A DNA stretch of 64,000 bases from Pedobacter sp. MC2016-24 (GTDB taxonomy: Bacteria > Bacteroidota > Bacteroidia > Sphingobacteriales > Sphingobacteriaceae). Positions within the stretch are counted from its first letter, which is position 1, and every line of letters begins with the position of its first letter. The position numbers and the translations under genes were made by a program. The stretch is taken from the NCBI RefSeq assembly GCF_015223055.1, contig NZ_JADFBX010000020.1, positions 1 through 64,000 on the forward strand. Reading direction: 5' to 3'. This document shows positions 8,755 through 15,749 of the stretch, in pieces. The notes under the pieces were generated by a model. It saw only the letters and a program-made list of their open reading frames with translations, was not told the DNA's origin and did no database searches.

Positions 8755-9381
8755 TTATAAATTAACCGCGATAAGTTGTTTGACTTTTTGAACCGTAGCG
8801 CTACTTTTTTCTGTTAACTTCATAATATTTCTTATGCTTTGGCCTTGTTTCAAGAACTTTACAACATCTTTATGTTTTTCCAAAATTTGATCTTTGGTTT
8901 CTTTAGTATCCATATTTCTTCCCAATCGACCACCATTTGCAATATACTTAGAGCGACCACTATTAAGCCTTTGTTGGGTTTGCTTTAATTCCATTTCTGA
9001 AAATGCAGCCCCTATTTGCAACATCGTTTTGGTTATCGTGTTTTCCGTCTTGTCAGCATTTAGGCTGTGCATGTTGTAATTATCAATTACAACATTTATT
9101 TTGTGTTTTGTGCAATCCTGGATAAATAAAAGAATTTCAATAACCCGACGAGCAACCCGGCTTACTTCGGTAAAAAGAATATGATCTATACCATTGGTTT
9201 TTGCATAATTTATAATTTCTGAAAGTTGTTCATCATTAGACAAGCCAGATTTATAATATTCGAAATTCCTTACAATTTGGTACCGGCTTTGGTATTTATT
9301 ATCTAAATCGAAAGATTGTCTTGTAACATCTTGTTTGGTTTCGTTTGTTGAACATCTCGAAATGATTATTGCTTTTTCCAT
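8755..9381 (-). CDS. serine recombinase (resolvase/invertase family)
   Basis: A 208-residue small serine recombinase. The N-terminal catalytic domain has the YxRxS-type motif as IIISRCST, with Ser11 as nucleophile. EVSRVARRV (Arg75, Arg78/79) supplies the arginine cluster, and the E helix follows (AAFSEMELKQTQQRLNSGR). The last 45 residues form a helix-turn-helix (KQGQSIRNIMKLTEKSSATV). Such enzymes resolve multimers or invert DNA. A 78-bp two-layer palindrome (9428-9505) lies 47 bp upstream of the start and is the obvious candidate for its recombination site or operator. It is the second recombinase class in this element, beside the tyrosine integrase. Confidence 0.9.
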   Translation of the reverse strand: MEKAIIISRCSTNETKQDVTRQSFDLDNKYQSRYQIVRNFEYYKSGLSNDEQLSEIINYAKTNGIDHILFTEVSRVARRVIEILLFIQDCTKHKINVVIDNYNMHSLNADKTENTITKTMLQIGAAFSEMELKQTQQRLNSGRSKYIANGGRLGRNMDTKETKDQILEKHKDVVKFLKQGQSIRNIMKLTEKSSATVQKVKQLIAVNL

Positions 9382-9427
9382 ATTATAGTTGCTTACTGCA
9401 CATTTAAAGATATAAAAAAACAGTACA

Positions 9428-9505
9428 GTATCAAATTAAATCAAAGATAATTACTGATACACATTTATCAGTGTATCAATCGCTGTTTAAGATTTAATTT
9501 GATAC
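9428..9505. promoter_or_regulatory. 78-bp two-layer palindrome, possible resolvase site
   Basis: Outer arms (9428-9442 GTATCAAATTAAATC and 9491-9505, its exact reverse complement) and inner arms (9455-9462 TGATACAC and 9471-9478 GTGTATCA) share the same centre, 9466.5. The 12-bp stretches between outer and inner arms do not match. It sits directly upstream of the serine recombinase gene. It may be a recombination or operator site; binding is inferred. Confidence 0.55.
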
Positions 9506-9604
9506 ACTTCTAATTTTGATACAATCGTAACGTCAATTCTCTAGTGATTTCAAATTTGATTTTATGAAGTCATGTGATCGGTTACGAACCCAACCTTTTA
9601 TATG

Positions 9605-10201
9605 CTATTTATGTTTACCCAAAATTGGGTTCAAATCATTGGCTAATTCCACTTCGAATACGCTCGCGAGTACCGCTAAATTTTCTGGTAGGTAAATCAC
9701 ATTCAATTTCAGTTTAAGTCCTACCCTATTTATCCAATGGCATAGCTGCAAGCCTTGTGGCGACGCACTCCTATTGTACCCAAGATGCAGCAACATACGA
9801 CCAGCTAAGTTGCTCTTAACCTTCCCAAGATATAGTACATTGGAATTGGCATCTTTAAGCACCTGGTGATGGGCAGGTAGATTCCGGTTTGTGTTCTTCT
9901 TAAGTTGGATTACTGATTCGTAGATTTCATTTGCCGTATGATCGGATGTGATTTCGAACCAATACAAAGCCGGTTTATTTCTGTGACTACTTTCATCTTC
10001 GGTTTCAATAGCTTTAATAAATCCAGTTGCTGTTGCGCATGATTGATAGCCGGAAATGAAATCCGGAAGAATACCACAATCCAGATCGTATGATATAATT
10101 TGTTTAAATGAACATTCCGTTAGGTGGTTCAAAGATTTTGCTAAGTCATTAGCATGTTTAAATAATGATGTTGAGATTGATGATAATTCTGGGTTTGCCA
10201 T
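9605..10201 (-). CDS. probable GIY-YIG-fold protein
   Basis: A 198-residue protein whose second half resembles a GIY-YIG nuclease. ALYWFEI may correspond to the GIY strand. LYLGKVKSNLAGRMLLHLG matches the YIG-plus-arginine segment. VFEVELANDLNPILGKHK supplies the conserved glutamate and the final N-P-x-x-G. About 40 residues separate the first two motifs, longer than usual. The N-terminal 85 residues match nothing I recognise. If it is an active nuclease it could serve defence or element mobility. It is transcribed toward the recombinase gene, 223 bp away, with the palindrome between, so it is probably a separate unit. Fold call is moderate; function unknown. Confidence 0.5.
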   Translation of the reverse strand: MANPELSSISTSLFKHANDLAKSLNHLTECSFKQIISYDLDCGILPDFISGYQSCATATGFIKAIETEDESSHRNKPALYWFEITSDHTANEIYESVIQLKKNTNRNLPAHHQVLKDANSNVLYLGKVKSNLAGRMLLHLGYNRSASPQGLQLCHWINRVGLKLKLNVIYLPENLAVLASVFEVELANDLNPILGKHK

Positions 10202-10387
10202 AATGGATTATTCTTATTTCCCTATATTACTTAAATGATATGCTTTGTTGCAATAACCTATCATTGTAAAATAAATTCATGTGAACAATGGAGAATATAC
10301 CAATTTTAACGCCTAAATACTAAAACACTCATCCAAAAGCATTTGATAATTGTAATCGGAATAAATCAACCGGTAATATATATGCTA

Positions 10388-10561
10388 ATGGACAGATATA
10401 TTCAATTGACCGGTAAAGTAAAAGTCTACATCAACTGTACAAAAATATGCGCAGTTACACCAACCCTAAGCGGCTGTACAGTGCACATGGACAACGGAGA
10501 TGCGATTCAAGTGAAAGAATCACATAAAGTGGTAATCCATAAGATCTTTGCCATTATATAG
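10388..10561 (+). CDS. FlbD-like small protein
   Basis: About 57 residues from ATG at 10388; ATG codons at 10382 and 10343 are in frame. The pattern IQLTGKVKVYIN followed by I-x-x-V, then VHMDNGDAIQVKES and a closing hydrophobic segment resembles the compact beta-rich FlbD family (G-x-x-x-x-N, then V-x-x-x-x-G-x-x-x-x-V-x-E-S). In Bacteroidota such small proteins occur without flagella and have no known role. No neighbour suggests a partner. It ends 23 bp before a hairpin that could terminate it. Confidence 0.5.
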   Translation: MDRYIQLTGKVKVYINCTKICAVTPTLSGCTVHMDNGDAIQVKESHKVVIHKIFAII

Positions 10562-10584
10562 CATAAATCAATTATTAATAGGTA

Positions 10585-10623
10585 TACACCTTCCGAAACT
10601 TAATATATGCACCGGAAGGTGTA
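10585..10623. terminator. hairpin between convergent genes
   Basis: TACACCTTCCG (10585-10595) and CGGAAGGTGTA (10613-10623) form an exact 11-bp stem with a 17-nt AT-rich loop. It lies between the FlbD-like gene and the 3' end of the secreted protein gene and could serve both. The U-tract is poor. Confidence 0.5.
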
Positions 10624-10684
10624 AACAAAATAATAACTATCTTTTATACTTGGTTCCCTTAAGCCGCCGCCATTATATTACGAC

Positions 10685-12586
10685 CTATTGAATAGACTTT
10701 ATGTATTTTCCGTTCTTGTATGAATAGGTACTAGATTGATTAATTGTAACAATTTTTTTATTTCGCATGATTGTGCCTGTTTTCGATACATGAATATCGT
10801 AAAATGCTTTGCCCGTATTTATAAATTTCAATTTGCTATCATATTCATAACGGCCCAACTTACCATAATTACCACTATTGTCTCCAGCGAAATCAACTAT
10901 ATTCAGTACTTTAGATAATGAATTACAGTCGTAACAGAAAATTTCATATGAATAAGTACCTTCCCCGTGACCGTAATCACTAGTGGTAACCAAAAAACCA
11001 ATGCCAGTACCAATATTTACGAGTTTAGCTTCAAATCCAATATAGTCCAGTGGAGAAAAGACATAGTCTTTAAGATTATAGTGATCAATTTCCTTTTGAA
11101 ACGTAAATAGCATCATTTTAGGCGCATCCCCGAATCTATCATCTTCGCCATTCGTGGGTGCAACGGCCAAAAGCACATATAACAAATTTTCATTTTTAAC
11201 ATTGGCCGTACCCATACACACTACTTTAGACGAAAAATACGAGGTTTCAGTTAAGGAAAAGGCTTTAAGAATTGTTAAGTCTTTACATTGAAACGTCGAA
11301 TTCTTCGATTCGGAATTATAATTACCATACATCTTTTTCATAAAAATTTCACTATTTGTATCGGATAATGTAAAACCGGTTTTAGGATCCCAAGGTAGAT
11401 ATGTTAGAGATGCAAGTTTTTCGTTTCTTACTTTTGAAATTTCTATCGAATCTATTTTTTCTAATTTGCTATTGATATCCGTTAATTCGATTGGCCGAAC
11501 CACATTTTCATGTTCTTTTAGTACCTTTTCGTACAACAATTTGGCACGGTCAAAATTATTCGCCTGAAATGAATGTTCTGCATCAATATAATCTTGTTCG
11601 CTCTTAAGATTGATAAATTCAAAAGGCTTTAAGCGCCTCATGTAGCCCCCATTATATTGTACAGAAATACCATCACCTTCACGTTCTATCAATTTATCAC
11701 CTAAAATAGTTGAATACATGAAGTCAGTGTTATTGAAGATGGTTTCTTTAAAATCCAATAACTTGTTGGAAAAAACATTTGTTTCATTAGTCGTATATCC
11801 GGCATTTTTTAATTCGGATAAATCTATCTTACCTGAAGCAAAATTGATTTTTAAAGATTTTAGGGCTTCATCATCAACTTCCTTTTCCAAAATTTCACCA
11901 TTTGGCATTGATCTGTTTACTCGGTTAATCACAAGCCCATGTTTGTAATCGGTAGTTTCTTGATTCACATCAGTATTCACAACCCATTGACCATCACAAT
12001 AACCATTTGTATCAAAATTTCCGGTAATCGTTCTTGTTGAAGTTTTTATCTTGATCGGGCCTGCAAATTTGCCATCCTTAAATGAAATTGAAACTTCGAT
12101 ATCTCTAAAAGGTTGATACGGACCAACGATTAACTTACCAAAGAAATACCGTTTATCGCGATTGGAAAGTACTTTACGATATTTCCAAATTCCATTTGGT
12201 AATCCGTTCAAATAAGACGCTGTAAGTGTGACTTGACCGGTTACGTTCACCAAATCACTAAAATCTGCCCTTGCGTAGTCAAGGTAATTTAAAGAATAAT
12301 TCCAAATCCCATCTTTATTCCCATTTTTAAAAAATCCACTTGCTTTTTTTGAAAACGTACCTGCTATGTCATTTCTCTCATTGAGAACATAACTAAACGC
12401 ACCATGCTTCACTCGATTCGAATTGGATTTATTCGTGTAGTATGAATATGTTGCTTTACCAAGTCCACCAAGCCCCAACCCTACCCGATATGCCCCACTA
12501 TATGTTTGAAGATTTTGTGCCTTTACGACTGAGGAAAGCGTTAAAATGCATATACATAATGCAACTGTAATTTGTGTTCGTTTCAT
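10685..12586 (-). CDS. secreted protein with MORN-like repeats
   Basis: A 633-residue protein with a clear Sec signal peptide (MKRTQITVALCICILTLSSV, cleavage near VKAQN). The first half contains repeated G-x-W-x-Y and G-x-F-x-x-G units (FFKNGNKDGIWNYSLN, YLNGLPNGIWKYRKV, FDTNGYCDGQWVVN) resembling MORN or YwqK-type repeats. The second half has no recognised domain. Export to the periplasm or cell surface is likely. This is unusual cargo for a small defence-type element: it could affect surface properties or be passenger DNA. The start at 12586 is supported by the signal peptide. Confidence 0.75.
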   Translation of the reverse strand: MKRTQITVALCICILTLSSVVKAQNLQTYSGAYRVGLGLGGLGKATYSYYTNKSNSNRVKHGAFSYVLNERNDIAGTFSKKASGFFKNGNKDGIWNYSLNYLDYARADFSDLVNVTGQVTLTASYLNGLPNGIWKYRKVLSNRDKRYFFGKLIVGPYQPFRDIEVSISFKDGKFAGPIKIKTSTRTITGNFDTNGYCDGQWVVNTDVNQETTDYKHGLVINRVNRSMPNGEILEKEVDDEALKSLKINFASGKIDLSELKNAGYTTNETNVFSNKLLDFKETIFNNTDFMYSTILGDKLIEREGDGISVQYNGGYMRRLKPFEFINLKSEQDYIDAEHSFQANNFDRAKLLYEKVLKEHENVVRPIELTDINSKLEKIDSIEISKVRNEKLASLTYLPWDPKTGFTLSDTNSEIFMKKMYGNYNSESKNSTFQCKDLTILKAFSLTETSYFSSKVVCMGTANVKNENLLYVLLAVAPTNGEDDRFGDAPKMMLFTFQKEIDHYNLKDYVFSPLDYIGFEAKLVNIGTGIGFLVTTSDYGHGEGTYSYEIFCYDCNSLSKVLNIVDFAGDNSGNYGKLGRYEYDSKLKFINTGKAFYDIHVSKTGTIMRNKKIVTINQSSTYSYKNGKYIKSIQ

Positions 12587-12899
12587 CGTTATTTAAGATT
12601 TGTTAATTAAGATTAATTTCTTTGTTAAATAGTCCTACGTCGAGTCTATTCCTGCTATTCTTTAAGCAAGAACCCAATAGTTTTAAATCAAAAAATTTGA
12701 AAAATGTAATATGCTGGATACCCCTATTGTATACTTTGAAATCTGTATCCCGCGTTCTCATTTGGATCCTTGATCACTGTGTCAAGTTGAGTCGAATCCG
12801 AAATTATTAATATCATATAATTTTCAGTTGTAACATTAAATGTAAATGTACTACATGTCGTACACGATGCAAAATATTTTATCCGAAATTTTGCTAGAC
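12587..12899. other. intergenic region upstream of the XRE gene
   Basis: Divergent spacer between the secreted-protein gene and the XRE regulator; it should contain both promoters. A minus-strand frame (12724-12918) ends with a protein-like stretch (TVIKDPNENAGYRFQSIQ) but its N-terminal part is low quality, so I do not call it. Confidence 0.4.
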
Positions 12900-13127
12900 A
12901 TGGCCACAAAGAATCCACGTAACGATAAATTGATTAAAACATTCGGCCAAAATGTTCGGAAATATCGTATTACCAAAAATTTAACAATGATTCAATTAGC
13001 TGGATTATGTGACGTAGAATACGGAGCTATCAGCACCATTGAGCGTGGAATTGTTAATTGTTCGATTAGTACCGCACATACAATAGCCAAAGCCTTAGAA
13101 GTAACTTTAGATCAATTATTTGAATGA
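12900..13127 (+). CDS. XRE-family helix-turn-helix regulator
   Basis: A small DNA-binding protein with a classic XRE/Cro-type domain: FGQNVRKYRITKNLTMIQLA (first helices), then LCDVEYGAISTIERGIVNCS (recognition region) and IAKALEVTLDQLF. Starting at ATG 12900 (MATKNPRND) gives 75 residues; longer in-frame starts exist at 12846 and 12867. It probably regulates element genes, for example the divergently transcribed secreted protein or the integrase. A related, broken XRE gene follows directly (13152-13316), so this locus once held two copies. Confidence 0.85.
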   Translation: MATKNPRNDKLIKTFGQNVRKYRITKNLTMIQLAGLCDVEYGAISTIERGIVNCSISTAHTIAKALEVTLDQLFE

Positions 13128-13151
13128 AATGCATATTGATAGGAATCTTAA

Positions 13152-13316
13152 CTCAATCAATATTCTTGTAAATGTGACATAATTAATGTTGATTATTCCC
13201 AGCTTAGCAGAATGGAAAGAGGGATTGTCAATGCGAATGTTTTGATAACATTTGACATCGCGAACGCATTGGATGTAGATGCAAGCAGGTTCTTGGAGCA
13301 ATTATCTACCACGTAG
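13152..13316 (+). pseudogene. remnant of a second XRE regulator gene
   Basis: Read in frame from 13152, this stretch gives the second half of an XRE domain: KCDIINVDYSQLSRMERGIV, then NANVLITFDIANALDVDASR and FLEQLSTT before TAG at 13314. It aligns with the neighbouring intact gene (LCDVEYGAISTIERGIVN, then IAKALEVTLDQLF). An in-frame TAA precedes it at 13149, and there is no start or first helix, so it is a 5'-truncated copy. It is too short for standard frame searches. The two copies differ at many positions, so the duplication is old or they had separate origins. Confidence 0.75.
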
Positions 13317-13500
13317 ATACAAAATGTTTCTAATAAACGAAAGATTGCGATCAACATTAGCCGTTTATTATATCAAACCTTTCGGGAATTTATCACCGAT
13401 CAAAATATCAGTAACGGTAATGATTTATTTACCGAAACACGTAATCGAACCAATTAATCAATTGAATATAAATCAATTACACAATATTTTTCAATCAAAA

Positions 13501-13543
13501 AAAAGGGTATCAAAATTGGCTCAAAAAAGGTATCAAAAGTTTA
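13501..13543 (+). repeat. paired sub-terminal repeats (right)
   Basis: Two direct copies: AAAAGGGTATCAAAATTGG at 13501-13519, and AAAAAGGTATCAAAAGTTTA at 13524-13543, the latter identical to 2219-2238 beside the integrase. They fit arm-type integrase sites at the far end. Confidence 0.5.
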
Positions 13544-13574
13544 CTATTTTAATCGATTTTGGCTACTTTTGACA

Positions 13575-13588
13575 GGTAATCACTAGCA
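13575..13588. repeat. right imperfect terminal inverted repeat
   Basis: GGTAATCACTAGCA is the inverted counterpart of 2180-2193, with one gap and one substitution. It lies 51 bp inside the right direct repeat. Confidence 0.4.
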
Positions 13589-13625
13589 ATTATGTCAGTT
13601 CTTTTCTATTCCAAAAATTAAGAAA

Positions 13626-13796
13626 TTACGCCTTATAGATTACATTTCTGGAGCGGGCATCGATCGATCTTTTCAGGATCTGATAGCTGTTAATCCGCTT
13701 TGCGTCTATGTTTAGGGCATTGGAGAGCTTTTTCCGGATGGCTGGCTCAGACTCCACAATTTCTGGAGCCAGTGTAATTTCTATATCTTTTTGCAT
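13626..13796 (-). pseudogene. 5' stub of the FAD-dependent dehydrogenase gene
   Basis: This copy has the same first 54 codons as the intact gene (start 13796, MQKDIEITLAPEIV), then reads KA and stops at 13626, giving a 56-residue peptide. The remaining roughly 460 codons are absent. It retains the TACCTTTG promoter element (minus strand, 13836-13829) and what should be the original upstream chromosome toward lemA. It is the by-product of element insertion and is unlikely to be functional. It may still be transcribed, producing an RNA that enters the right end of the element. Confidence 0.85.
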
Positions 13797-13841
13797 AAAC
13801 CTTGTCAGGTTTTTATCCTGAATCGTAACAAAGGTACGGAA
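13639..13841. repeat. right 203-bp direct repeat, attR-like
   Basis: Exact copy of 1958-2160. To its right lies the 128-bp spacer to lemA that was presumably the native upstream region of the FAD gene. Complete identity over 203 bp, including synonymous positions, points to a recent insertion or ongoing gene conversion between the copies. Confidence 0.9.
13829..13836 (-). promoter_or_regulatory. -7 promoter element (TACCTTTG), stub copy
   Basis: Read on the minus strand this is TACCTTTG, matching the Bacteroidota -7 consensus TAnnTTTG, 32 bp from the ATG. The same element occurs in the other repeat copy at 2148-2155. The repeat ends five bases upstream of it, so each copy keeps the -7 box but has a different upstream half. 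Confidence 0.55.
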
Positions 13842-13924
13842 ATTGAGTTCTAATGTGTAAATTAACACTTGTGAAAACGAACAATGTTAAGTACAATATT
13901 AACTTATACTAATAAATAAAAACT

Positions 13925-14506
13925 ATGAAAAGAACAGTATTAGGAATCTTAGGCATTCTATTTTTAGGCGTCTTATTCAGCGGATGTGGCTACAACGACA
14001 TGGTAAGGCTGGATGAGGATGTAAAAGCAAAGTGGAACCAGGTAGAGACACAATATCAACGTCGTTCTGATTTAATTCCTAATTTGGTCAACACCGTAAA
14101 GGGTGCTGCTAAATTTGAGCAAAGTACTTTAACCCAGGTTGTGGAAGCACGTGCAAAAGCAACCCAGATCACTATAGACCCCGATAAATTAACACCGGAA
14201 AACATCGAAAAGTACCAGGCAGCACAGGGCCAGGTGAGCCAGGCTCTGGGCAGATTGTTAATGGTTACAGAAAACTACCCAACTTTAACCGCAACTGCAC
14301 AATTCAGAGATGTATCGGCAGAGCTTGCAGGTACAGAAAACAGAATTGCGGTGGCCCGTAAAGATTTTAACGAAGCAATCCAGACTTACAACACCAAAAT
14401 CAGGTCGTTCCCTACTAACCTGACATCTGGCATGTTTGGATTTAAGCAAAAAGAAGGTTTCAAAGCAGAAGCCGGAGCAGAAAAAGCACCAAAGGTAGAA
14501 TTCTAA
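13925..14506 (+). CDS. lemA: LemA family lipoprotein
   Basis: A 193-residue LemA protein. The N-terminus is hydrophobic and ends in a lipobox (LFSGC, Cys21), which could make it a lipoprotein. The hallmark follows: VKAKWNQVETQYQRRSDLIP, then NLVNTVKGAAKFEQ. The rest is helical, as expected. Its function is poorly defined; lemA genes are typically clustered with TPM-domain proteins, as here. It begins a four-gene run (lemA, two TPM genes, Nudix) with 12-bp and 2-bp gaps between the first three, so they are almost certainly one operon. Confidence 0.93.
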   Translation: MKRTVLGILGILFLGVLFSGCGYNDMVRLDEDVKAKWNQVETQYQRRSDLIPNLVNTVKGAAKFEQSTLTQVVEARAKATQITIDPDKLTPENIEKYQAAQGQVSQALGRLLMVTENYPTLTATAQFRDVSAELAGTENRIAVARKDFNEAIQTYNTKIRSFPTNLTSGMFGFKQKEGFKAEAGAEKAPKVEF

Positions 14507-14518
14507 TTTAAATCTATC

Positions 14519-14962
14519 ATGGGGGTATTCACAGAAGAAGAACAAGAGTTAATTACCAATACCATTGCCGAAGCTGAAAAAGCAACTTCAGGAGAGATCA
14601 GAATCGTAGTAGACAAACACTGCGAAGGAGATCCTTTTGAAAGGGCTACGGGTTACTTCGCGAAACTGGGAATGGATAAAACGGCCAAACACAACGGCGT
14701 TTTGATATACCTGGCCTACGAAGACCATAAGTTTGCAATTATTGGAGATAGCGGAATTCATAAAGTTGTTCCGGAGAATTTCTGGGAAACGACACATATT
14801 GCAATGAAAGCGCATTTTGCAGGCGGTAACCTGGTACAGGGCATTATCGCAGGTATTGTATTGGCCGCTGAAAGGATGGCAACATTTTTCCCATTCGAAT
14901 CAGGAGACATCAATGAGCTGCCGAATGACATTGTATTTATGGATCAACAAAAAACAGTATAG
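14519..14962 (+). CDS. TPM-domain protein (cytoplasmic type)
   Basis: 147 residues consisting of one TPM domain without a signal peptide: SGEIRIVVDKHCEGDPFERA, then NGVLIYLAYEDHKFAIIGDS and GIHKVVPENFW. TPM domains (thylakoid lumen 18.3 kDa/Psb32/MOLO-1) have been linked to phosphatase activity and membrane-protein assembly; the role in Bacteroidota is not established. It lies between lemA and a second, exported TPM protein. Confidence 0.88.
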   Translation: MGVFTEEEQELITNTIAEAEKATSGEIRIVVDKHCEGDPFERATGYFAKLGMDKTAKHNGVLIYLAYEDHKFAIIGDSGIHKVVPENFWETTHIAMKAHFAGGNLVQGIIAGIVLAAERMATFFPFESGDINELPNDIVFMDQQKTV

Positions 14963-14964
14963 CT

Positions 14965-15738
14965 ATGAGAAAATCAATCATAGCTATATTTTTATGTACA
15001 CTTTATGCCTTTGCTGGTTATGGTCAGGATTTTCCGGCGCAATCAAACCGTCTGGTAAACGATTATACCGGTACACTGACGGCCGATCAAACCGCCCAAC
15101 TGGAGCGGAAACTTGTCGCTTTTGACGATTCGACCTCAACCCAGATTGCTGTAATTATGCTCAAATCAGTCGGAGATTACGACATCAATGACTATGCACT
15201 TCAATTGGGCAGGAAATGGGGAATTGGTAATAAAGGAAAAAACAATGGCGTGCTGGTACTGGTGGCTTTGGGCGACCGGAAGATATCCATTCAAACGGGT
15301 TACGGCGTTGAGGGTGCATTGCCCGACATGTATGCCAAGCGCATCATTGAAGAGGACATTAAACCTTTTTTTAAAACGGGCAATTACTTCAAAGGCCTGG
15401 ATGCCGGAACCGATGCCATTATTGGTTATACCAAGGGCGAATATAAAAATGACAAACCCCGGCCAAATAGAGAAGGTGCAGGTTTACCTGGCGTTTTCGT
15501 GATTATACTCATCATCATTGTCATCATTATCATTCTGAGAAGAGGTGGTGGCAGTGGCGGCGGCGGACAGGTTATGGGTGGCCGTGGTGTTGCCGATGCC
15601 CTTTTCTGGAGTATGTTACTTGGTGGCGGAAGAGGCGGTCGCGGTGGCGGATTCGGCGGTGGCAGTAGTGGCGGCGGAGGCTTTGGTGGTTTTGGCGGTG
15701 GTAGTTTTGGTGGTGGTGGCAGCAGCGGAAGCTGGTAA
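14965..15738 (+). CDS. TPM-domain membrane protein with Gly-rich tail
   Basis: 257 residues: signal peptide (MRKSIIAIFLCTLYAFAGYG), then an exported TPM domain (LVNDYTGTLTADQTAQLERK, STQIAVIML, NGVLVLVALGDRKISIQTGY). A transmembrane helix rich in Ile/Val follows at about residues 173-190, then a glycine/serine-rich tail of more than 60 residues. This matches the YgcG-type architecture. The tail should face the cytoplasm and is low complexity. The start is 2 bp after the previous stop, indicating tight co-translation with the lemA operon. Confidence 0.92.
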   Translation: MRKSIIAIFLCTLYAFAGYGQDFPAQSNRLVNDYTGTLTADQTAQLERKLVAFDDSTSTQIAVIMLKSVGDYDINDYALQLGRKWGIGNKGKNNGVLVLVALGDRKISIQTGYGVEGALPDMYAKRIIEEDIKPFFKTGNYFKGLDAGTDAIIGYTKGEYKNDKPRPNREGAGLPGVFVIILIIIVIIIILRRGGGSGGGGQVMGGRGVADALFWSMLLGGGRGGRGGGFGGGSSGGGGFGGFGGGSFGGGGSSGSW

Positions 15739-15749
15739 TTTAAGCATAC

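Larger units (their letters stand above)
13317..13625. other. right-end non-coding region of the element
   Basis: AT-rich, without a believable gene; the frame at 13279-13572 runs through the XRE remnant in another phase and looks like chance. It holds two GGTATCAAAA-type repeats (13501-13519, 13524-13543) and the right imperfect inverted repeat (13575-13588), so it probably serves as the recombinase-binding end of the element. Confidence 0.55.
2161..13638. mobile_element. integrative element carrying a Septu defence module
   Basis: AT-rich segment framed by a 203-bp direct repeat of a chromosomal gene's 5' end. It has a tyrosine recombinase at one end, near-terminal inverted repeats (2180-2193 and 13575-13588) and sub-terminal GGTATCAAAA-type repeats near both ends. 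Cargo: primase-like protein, PtuA and PtuB, serine recombinase, GIY-YIG-like protein, FlbD-like protein, secreted MORN-like protein, an XRE regulator and a broken XRE gene. No conjugation genes, relaxase, capsid or terminase were recognised, so it is more like a mobilisable or satellite-type genomic island than a conjugative element or complete prophage. Exact ends depend on where within the repeat crossover occurs. Confidence 0.85.

Noticed and set aside
6477..9381. Retron
   Set aside because: The HNH/ATPase pair can accompany retrons, but no reverse transcriptase gene or folded msr-msd-like RNA was found nearby.
12724..12918. Minus-strand 64-codon frame with protein-like C-terminus
   Set aside because: The last 20 or so residues look plausible, but the N-terminal half overlaps the XRE gene's start and is unconvincing. 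It may be a decayed gene; evidence is too thin to call.
13279..13572. Plus-strand 97-codon frame near the right end of the element
   Set aside because: It overlaps the XRE remnant in another phase and the sub-terminal repeats, and has no protein-like features.
2161..13638. Prophage or conjugative transposon
   Set aside because: No capsid, portal, terminase, relaxase, mating-pair or coupling-protein genes were recognised.
15541..15738. Repeat array or CRISPR-like GGTGG repeats
   Set aside because: The repeats are Gly codons in the tail of the TPM protein, with no regular spacer structure.
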